Shown: one piece after another, positions 42,701-47,338 of the stretch
Numbering within the stretch: the stretch's first letter is position 1
How the letters are laid out: each line of letters starts with the position of its first letter
NCBI GenBank assembly: GCA_937902425.1
Contig: CALFNB010000040.1
Location: 1 to 47,338, forward strand
Direction of reading: 5' to 3'
Origin: an uncultured Acetobacteraceae bacterium
GTDB taxonomy: Bacteria; Pseudomonadota; Alphaproteobacteria; Acetobacterales; Acetobacteraceae
Length of the DNA stretch: 47,338 nt
Notes under the pieces: model-generated
Told to the model about the DNA's origin: nothing
Seen by the model: only the letters and a program-made list of their open reading frames with translations
Database searches by the model: none
Translations under genes and position numbers: made by a program

Positions 42701-44263
42701 CGCTTCGACGAAGCGCATGACGTCGTCAACAACGATATGGATTTTTGTCTGCGGGCGCACCGTTCCGGGCTGCGTACGATCTACACGCCGTACGCCTCGC
42801 TGATCCATCATGAACTGGCCAGCCGCGCGCATTTGTCGGACGATTTCGACACCACCCGGTTCACCGGCGAATGGCGCTCGCTGTTCGCCGCCGGGGATCC
42901 GTATTTCAATCCGCGGTTGTCTCGTTACGCGGACGACTATCGGGTCGACGACGAAGGCGTCCGTGTCATGTATGCCGGGCACCCGCTGATCGACCGTGAA
43001 GCGGTGAAGTCGATCCTGGTCGTCAAACTCGATCACATCGGCGACTTCATCACCTCGCTGCCGGCGATCCGGCGGTTGAAGGCGGCGTTCCCGGACGCGC
43101 GGCTGACCGCGCTGCTGGCACCGGCATCGGCGGCGATCGCGGCGCTCGAGCCCACGATCGACGAATGCATCCCGTTCGAATTCTTCTTCGAGCGTTCCGA
43201 ACTGGGTGAGAAGGAACTGACCGAGGCCGAACTCGCCGAGCTGACCGCGCGGCTGGCGCCGTATCGTTTCGATATCGCGGTCGATCTGCGCAAGCACTTG
43301 TCGACGCGGCATCTGCTGCTGTGCTCCGGGGCGCGGGTATTGGCGGGTTACGATTCGCTGGATAATTTCCCCTGGCTCGATGTCGTCCTGGAATGGGACG
43401 GCGACAAGGCGCTGCAACGCAAGCGGAGCCATATCGTCGACGATCTGGTGAACCTGGTGGCGGCGATCGAGGACGCCTGCGAACCGAACCGGCGATTGTT
43501 CGAACCGCGGCCCGTCGCCATGACCGTGGAGGAAATGCCGGAACACATCCGGCACTTGTTCGCTCGCCCGGTCGTGGCGATTCACCCGGGCTCCGGCAAC
43601 GTGATGCGGCAATGGCCCGAGAAGCATATCCCGCCGCTGATCGATTTGCTGCTGGAGCAGAACGACGTCGCGGTGCTGCTGGTCGGCGGACGCGACGACG
43701 AGGAGAAAGCCAACTCCATTTTGGGGCTCGTTGGGAACCCGGACCGTATCGCCTCGGTCGCCGGCATGGTGCCGCTGCGCGACCTGCCGCGGTTGCTCGC
43801 CGCCTGCGTGCTGTTCATTGGCGGCAACAGCGGTCCCAAGCATATCGCCGCCGCGTCCGGCGTGCCGACGATCGGCATCCACTCCGGCGTGGTCGATCCC
43901 GGGGAATGGGGGCCGATCGGGGAGCGTGCCGTGGCGCTGTACCGCGATATGAGCTGCGCGCCCTGCTTCCTGGCGAAGCCGGAGCATTGTCCGCGCGGTC
44001 TGGCGTGTGTCGAGATGCTCGATCCGCCGCTGGTGCATAAGATGGCGCAAATGTTCCTGGCACGGCCGGTGGAGCGCAAGCCCGTATCGATCGCGCCACG
44101 CGCGGCGGTTTGGGAAAAGCCGGCGGGCAAAGCGGCGCCACGGATGGATATGGATTTGCTGTCGGTCGCGGCGCCGCGGGAGGCGGCGTCGCGGGAGGCG
44201 GCGTTGCCACGCAAGCCATCCAGGAAGCGCGCGCAACGGGTCCCGGTCGCGGGATCGAAATGA
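39761..44263 (+). CDS. Giant multi-domain glycosyltransferase (GT2-GT2-GT9)
   Basis: This 1500-residue protein has an N-terminal beta domain (about 40-165) and three copies of an Ig-like unit (about 190-250, 314-380, 429-500; VEGWALARDGVAGIDVELDG type). A degenerate GT2-like region follows (about 560-780; CLYADEFRVAPGG, FFKPDFSPALLLSENYI) without the usual DDD/DXD, then an intact GT2 domain (about 800-1040; KVSIIVPT, LFLNDDIEVI, NNDMDFCLRAHRSG) and a GT9 heptosyltransferase domain (about 1084-1400; VVKLDHIGDFITSLPAIRRLK, AIHPGSGNVMRQWP, FIGGNSGPKHIAA). It probably builds a surface glycan or LPS core. GAGG lies 5 nt before the start. It overlaps cysQ by ATGA. Confidence 0.88.
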   Translation: MTRRPSRKVSARSRGGQIATKTAGEAVPPVQLPSAPAEPETPASTIRVELNDVIEGWPTNSRFDVVLRGQITSTSPADTLSIRDPAGVELTAIQFGHGDAQEAVTLESGKSAFRAGFQLYLPMPGGEEIRIADMWLQARARDGAVFEEGLRLGCMGEQAAILVGPARDMTGVEIPPPSGIVYLEAAEIGTDGRLRVHGWTLAQSPIVAVQILVDGARVGAAIQNRERDDVADAYPAYPNARHAGFALERAMDEAMRGAANATAQVLCLSGSCLSTTIPLVHPAAPARVDAPMPHAAGVAESPFLVMCDHAVLTSPGVLLVEGWATSGPGIERILIEVDGRPVGDADYGRDRADVASLHAGVPVATGYGFERAIQGLSGGALEVRIIAVSLGGDSKAVSVTLAPLPPSAFRFELDGPRTQDGVAVQPITGRLVVEGWALARDGVAGIDVELDGTRIGQAHFGMARPDVAAAFPDWDGAERSGYTFHCPARALPDGEHVIQVITRSKAGEQYVHAFRIQVSKADDPEAEASIRRRIRRVERNTMDGVLDQLAWHPAFHLFVTGGSRDVVAQEKAWDLTFLSIMEQSWPDWGVTVLASDTHDAAAARAAIARLAHESASRFVVIDPSDAAAWRAPLASRTTASLIALLASGDEPGCDALGAFAIASGIHRGADCLYADEFRVAPGGTRPEPFFKPDFSPALLLSENYIGRPLVVRPALLAATGATAEQLLRDGFHDLALRCTEAAAETYHVAELLCRTDGGTAAYADDGATAVERAMQRRGIAAEVLPGAVPRTWRVRRTAPITGKVSIIVPTCAAKGYIETCLTTLRATTAYQNYEIVCIDNIPEEAATWKTFVRDHADKVVEMPAPFNWSRFNNAAAAAADGEYLLFLNDDIEVIQPDWLETMLEAASWPGVGIVGARLLYPNRTVQHAGMFLGDGMGRHAFRHATETDPGYFGLALTQREVIAVTGACLLVSRDTFERLGRFDEAHDVVNNDMDFCLRAHRSGLRTIYTPYASLIHHELASRAHLSDDFDTTRFTGEWRSLFAAGDPYFNPRLSRYADDYRVDDEGVRVMYAGHPLIDREAVKSILVVKLDHIGDFITSLPAIRRLKAAFPDARLTALLAPASAAIAALEPTIDECIPFEFFFERSELGEKELTEAELAELTARLAPYRFDIAVDLRKHLSTRHLLLCSGARVLAGYDSLDNFPWLDVVLEWDGDKALQRKRSHIVDDLVNLVAAIEDACEPNRRLFEPRPVAMTVEEMPEHIRHLFARPVVAIHPGSGNVMRQWPEKHIPPLIDLLLEQNDVAVLLVGGRDDEEKANSILGLVGNPDRIASVAGMVPLRDLPRLLAACVLFIGGNSGPKHIAAASGVPTIGIHSGVVDPGEWGPIGERAVALYRDMSCAPCFLAKPEHCPRGLACVEMLDPPLVHKMAQMFLARPVERKPVSIAPRAAVWEKPAGKAAPRMDMDLLSVAAPREAASREAALPRKPSRKRAQRVPVAGSK

Positions 44264-45024
44264 CCGACGCCGCATTGCTGGAACTGGCCTCTGGGCTTGC
44301 GCTGCGAGCGGCGGAGGTGATCCTCGCCATTCGCGCGCGCGGCTTCGAAGTGTCACGCAAGGCCGACCGCTCCGTGGTGACCGAGGCCGACCACGCCGCC
44401 GAAGCGCTGATCGTCGCGGGCCTGCGGGCGGCGGTGCCGGAGATCCCGGTGATCGCCGAGGAGGCGGTCGCCGGCGGTGCCACGTTCGTCGCGTCGCCCG
44501 CTTTCTGGCTGGTGGATCCGTTGGATGGTACGCGCGAGTTCACCGACGGGAGCGATGATTTCGCGGTGAATATTGGCCTCGTGCGGGAAGGGCGGATCCG
44601 ACTCGGGGTGGTCGGCGTGCCGGCGACGGGGGAACTGTTCGGCGGCATCGTCGGCGTCGGCGCCTGGAAGCGGTTGGGCCGTGTCGAGACACCGGTGCAT
44701 GCGCGCGAGGTGCCGGCGGAGGGGCTAACGGTGCTGGCCAGCCGCCATCACGGGGACACCGCGCGGCTGGACGCGTTCCTCGCCGGGCGGGTGGTGGCGA
44801 AAACGGTGAATTTTGGTTCGAGTTTGAAGTTCTGCCGGCTGGCGGAGGGGATCGCGGATTTGTACCCGCGGTTCGGGCGGACGATGGAGTGGGATACGGC
44901 GGCGCCTCAGGCGGTGCTGGAGGCGGCGGGCGGCACGGTGTGCACGCTGGACGGGTCGCCGCTGCGGTACGGCAAGCCGGGGTGGGAGAACCCGTTTTTT
45001 GTTTGCACGGGGGTGGTGGGGTGA
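44260..45024 (+). CDS. cysQ: 3'(2'),5'-bisphosphate nucleotidase CysQ (inositol monophosphatase superfamily)
   Basis: This 254-residue protein has the lithium-sensitive phosphatase motifs: SVVTEADHAAEALI, PVIAEEAV (metal Glu near residue 68), WLVDPLDGTREFTDG (near 86) and MEWDTAAPQAVLEAAGG (near 210). CysQ turns phosphoadenosine phosphate (PAP), a by-product of sulfation, into AMP. It is translationally coupled to the giant glycosyltransferase by ATGA, which hints at sulfated glycan chemistry, but no sulfotransferase is in view. An inositol-phosphate phosphatase is the alternative. The open frame upstream of 44260 overlaps the previous gene and was rejected. Confidence 0.88.
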   Translation: MTDAALLELASGLALRAAEVILAIRARGFEVSRKADRSVVTEADHAAEALIVAGLRAAVPEIPVIAEEAVAGGATFVASPAFWLVDPLDGTREFTDGSDDFAVNIGLVREGRIRLGVVGVPATGELFGGIVGVGAWKRLGRVETPVHAREVPAEGLTVLASRHHGDTARLDAFLAGRVVAKTVNFGSSLKFCRLAEGIADLYPRFGRTMEWDTAAPQAVLEAAGGTVCTLDGSPLRYGKPGWENPFFVCTGVVG

Positions 45025-45430
45025 GGGTTGGTTTGGGCGAAAACCGCCCAGAACCCGCGTTATTCGGTGACGGGTGAGTTTGAGCGTCCGCAGTGGGTGG
45101 AATCCGGTGGTAGCCGCCGCGGCCGTCCTACCGTCGCTTTGGGTGGGGAGCGGACGTTCGGAAGCGCGGTGACCCCAGCGGAACCAGCACCAGTGGCAGG
45201 CCGCCTCTGGTGCGTGACGTACGCGCCAACGCAAAGTATTGATAACAAGCGGTTTTTCGGTGGATATTCTAGGTGCAGGTCGGCTTGTGTCATGACCAAC
45301 GAGTGACTACCGAGAGCCAGGGAAGACTCGACTGGTGCGTGGCCCGCGAGGCGAGTGCAGTTGACCGATACCCCCGTCACGGCAATGTTACCCTGTTGTC
45401 CATTCCCAGAGTCGGCCCAGAGCCTCACCC
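45025..45430. other. 406-bp gap with a possible dispersed intergenic element and a GC shift
   Basis: No gene is supported here. A short stem TGGGCG/CGCCCA (about 45034-45050) follows cysQ without a T-tract. The stretch 45085-45160 holds GCGTCCGCAGTGGGTGG and CGCTTTGGGTGGGGAGCGGACG, which resembles intergenic sequence I recall as frequently repeated in alphaproteobacterial genomes; this is not verified. Base composition drops toward the next gene, so the left edge of an acquired segment may lie here. Confidence 0.35.
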
Positions 45431-47038
45431 ATGAAACTGGAACCCAAAAAATCCGTTTCGCTTTCTTCTATAACGTTCTTCGTATCAATTCTGATTGGTG
45501 CGATGGGATGGATCATAACACTGAGCTTGTTACAGAGTCACGAAGAAGGACTCGTAAAGGAACTGCTTTCGATTGGTATGGAGGTGCTGAAAGTTGTGGT
45601 CATCGCAGCGGCGGCTGCGATCGCAGTTGAACGTTTTTTGCATCTTGCGTCGGAAGATGACCCAAATAAGGTCATGCGTAGCGCTGGCATTCAGGCGATT
45701 CTTCCAAGGCGATTAGACGCTTTTGAGGCACTACTGCGTTATGTACAACGTGAGAACATTCATCACATCACCATATGTGGGATATCACTGCGAGACTTCC
45801 TGTTACCCGGTGGGTCCATGCACGAAGTGTGGCGTGGAATTCGCGACCGTCTCAGACGTGAGCAGGCAGAGAACCTCCTAGATAGCCGCCGGCTGCACGT
45901 TCGACTATTGTTGCTTCTGCCCAACTCTGACGAAGGCTTCTTTCGGCACGCGGTGGAATCGTACAACCAGAATGACCCCAGCGGAATACCCGCTGATATT
46001 CCATCGGCTGTGAAGAGCGTGCAGGCTGCTCAGCAGGATATATTTGGCAGTCATGACACGCCATTCTTGGAGGTTCGCCTTTACGAACACTGCCCGTTTG
46101 CATTTATGTTCGTGACGGATACTAACGCCTTTGTCGAGCAGTATGATTACCACGATCAGGGGCAACCGGCTGCAATGCCGCTCTTAGACTATCAGGGTGG
46201 TACTAGCCAATACAAAGAGCTAACATCTTCACTGGATGTCATCTGGAAGCATGCACGAGCAGCTGACCTTTATGCAGAGGTTGGTACGGCTGCCGCTATC
46301 CGTGAGGCGCGAGTTGAGAATGTATTTCGTAGCGAACAAAAGGCAGCCTTAACGCTGAGGCAAGTACGGGCGATCCAGGACGCAACCAGCAAGTCGATAG
46401 ATGTTCAAGCGATCTCAGGCAAATTCTATGTTTCAAATCCGCATGTTGCCCGCGTGATCCAACAGGCATCACTTCCGACAAAATTACCGGCAGGTACAGA
46501 CCGTCCAGGAGTTCCCGTCAGATTCTTGATTATCAATCCAGTTTCACAGCAAGCAATTCTTCGCGCAATTGCGGATACCTCCCCTCCCGCGCTGATTGGC
46601 GAGGAGCTTCACAACTGGGACTGGTTGCGTCACCAACAGACTGACCTCTACAGAGATGCTCGAAACACCGCTCACATGCTACACAACTGGGCAGAGCAGA
46701 GGCAGTGCCAAATAAGTGTACGGATGTATTCAAGCTCCGTCGCCTGCATGATCCTTCAGACGGACAACCGACTGTTCGTTGAACAGTACGTGTACGGTCG
46801 CAGCAAAGTCTTTCAACAGGGATTTAATTTGGGGGGCGAGTACCCCGTCATTGAGTACAACGTAACTGATTATGACGGCATTGAGACCGTCGAGCAGCAG
46901 GTTGTCGCCGCCACGTTCGAAATGGTATGGAAATTTTATAGCATCTCATGGGAAAACTACCTTATGCGTAACGAGGAGGATGAGTTTAAGCTCAATGTCG
47001 ATCGCCTCATTGCCGAGCTTAGGATAGCGACTGTATGA
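45431..47038 (+). CDS. Membrane-anchored protein with internally duplicated DUF5919-like domain
   Basis: This 535-residue protein has two N-terminal membrane segments (about 12-34 and 50-67), then a cytoplasmic region with two related domains (about 157-275 and 362-502). Both contain VRxLxxxP followed about 60 residues later by VR[LM]Y...TDxxxFVEQYxY and end with a hydrophobic ...VW helix. The first is preceded by HHITICGISLRDFL. The pattern resembles DUF5919-type domains found in regulators and putative sensors; this is recall. A disabled phospholipase-D-like fold is another reading. Codon use and GC are clearly lower than in all other genes here, suggesting transfer. It stands alone, with no obvious partner gene. 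Confidence 0.7.
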   Translation: MKLEPKKSVSLSSITFFVSILIGAMGWIITLSLLQSHEEGLVKELLSIGMEVLKVVVIAAAAAIAVERFLHLASEDDPNKVMRSAGIQAILPRRLDAFEALLRYVQRENIHHITICGISLRDFLLPGGSMHEVWRGIRDRLRREQAENLLDSRRLHVRLLLLLPNSDEGFFRHAVESYNQNDPSGIPADIPSAVKSVQAAQQDIFGSHDTPFLEVRLYEHCPFAFMFVTDTNAFVEQYDYHDQGQPAAMPLLDYQGGTSQYKELTSSLDVIWKHARAADLYAEVGTAAAIREARVENVFRSEQKAALTLRQVRAIQDATSKSIDVQAISGKFYVSNPHVARVIQQASLPTKLPAGTDRPGVPVRFLIINPVSQQAILRAIADTSPPALIGEELHNWDWLRHQQTDLYRDARNTAHMLHNWAEQRQCQISVRMYSSSVACMILQTDNRLFVEQYVYGRSKVFQQGFNLGGEYPVIEYNVTDYDGIETVEQQVVAATFEMVWKFYSISWENYLMRNEEDEFKLNVDRLIAELRIATV

Positions 47039-47338
47039 GTATGGCATTCTCACATCCGTTTGAAGATGCCCAGCCTGGACGTGTTCGAATGCGACATCCT
47101 TCGAGCAGTATCTATGCCCGGTAATGTGCTGTATCGGATATAGATCCAGCAGCGGAGCAGCGCTTGGTGGCTGTGCGCGATGACGATATCCGAACTGCCC
47201 GGGGAACATCCGCCTCCGCCCCAAACCGTGCGCGGCCACCAAGGTCCGCGATGGGTCGACACCGGCGGCGCAGGTCGGACGCCTGGGCTATCGCGGCTTC
47301 TGGTCGGTCGGTGCCATTCAAACCGACCCACCCCCCGT
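47039..47338. other. 300-bp stretch to the window end, no gene supported
   Basis: Short frames exist on both strands, but none has family features or a ribosome-binding site. GC content returns to the host level from about 47170 on, so the right edge of the AT-richer segment appears to lie near 47100-47170. A minus-strand frame entering from the right edge (GTDRPEAAIAQASDLRRR) could be the end of a gene beyond the window, but cannot be judged. Confidence 0.4.

Noticed and set aside
42479-44356. 625-residue minus-strand frame opposite the glycosyltransferase
   Set aside because: It lies opposite intact GT2 and GT9 motifs and its own translation is compositionally random.
45060-45428. 122-residue minus-strand frame in the cysQ downstream gap
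   Set aside because: It lies in probable repeated non-coding sequence; no ribosome-binding site or domain.
46946-47331. Minus-strand frames near the right edge
   Set aside because: They overlap the end of the duplicated-domain gene or lack any family feature; evidence is too weak for a gene call.

Overview
The window is about 47 kb of GC-rich DNA. It looks like chromosome of an alphaproteobacterium, probably Rhodospirillales/Acetobacteraceae; this is inferred from base composition, protein style, an Agrobacterium-like type VI secretion gene set with two tssC genes, and the acetobacterial style of the glycosyltransferases. It is dominated by a nearly complete type VI secretion system (T6SS).

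Layout. (1) 1-1394: end of an unknown gene, a decayed hydrophobic gene pair (489-685), a DUF29 protein, and a WGR-domain coding stretch without a normal start. (2) 1378-3319: a manganese module, mntH then mntR, with a 30-bp inverted repeat sitting on the mntH promoter. (3) 3531-7644: membrane-anchored HExxH protein, OmpA-like protein, a 149-bp palindromic element and a methyltransferase. (4) 7753-16953, minus strand: tssA, then tssB-tssC-tssC2-tagJ-tssE-tssF-tssG, with a predicted promoter and leader hairpin before tssB. (5) 17105-22324, plus strand: tssH (clpV), hcp with a clear terminator, and a TPR/glycosyltransferase-like gene. (6) 22374-37307, minus strand: a putative effector and immunity pair, vgrG, a DUF6931-like gene, tagH (FHA), tssJ, tssK, tssL, tssM, tagF, pppA. 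(7) 37426-45024: ADP-heptose and glycan genes (hldE, a small repeat protein, a 1500-residue multi-domain glycosyltransferase, cysQ). (8) 45025-47338: visibly AT-richer DNA with one membrane-anchored protein carrying an internal duplication, probably acquired horizontally.

How it fits together. TssJLM form the envelope complex; TssK, TssE, TssF, TssG and VgrG the baseplate and spike; Hcp the tube; TssB and TssC the sheath; TssA assists assembly; ClpV recycles the sheath with TagJ as adaptor. TagH, PppA and TagF suggest threonine-phosphorylation control, but no PpkA kinase gene is in the window, and no PAAR tip gene either. The two genes just upstream of vgrG look like cargo: a glycine-rich hydrophobic protein and a small soluble partner, coupled by a stop codon that lies inside the next ribosome-binding site. 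HldE makes ADP-heptose, which the GT9 domain of the giant glycosyltransferase could use.

Most worth a second look: the putative effector/immunity pair (36135-37307), the duplicated membrane protein at 45431-47038, the tssB leader hairpin, the mntH operator, and the many short tandem repeats at gene junctions, one of which supplies the end of tssG.
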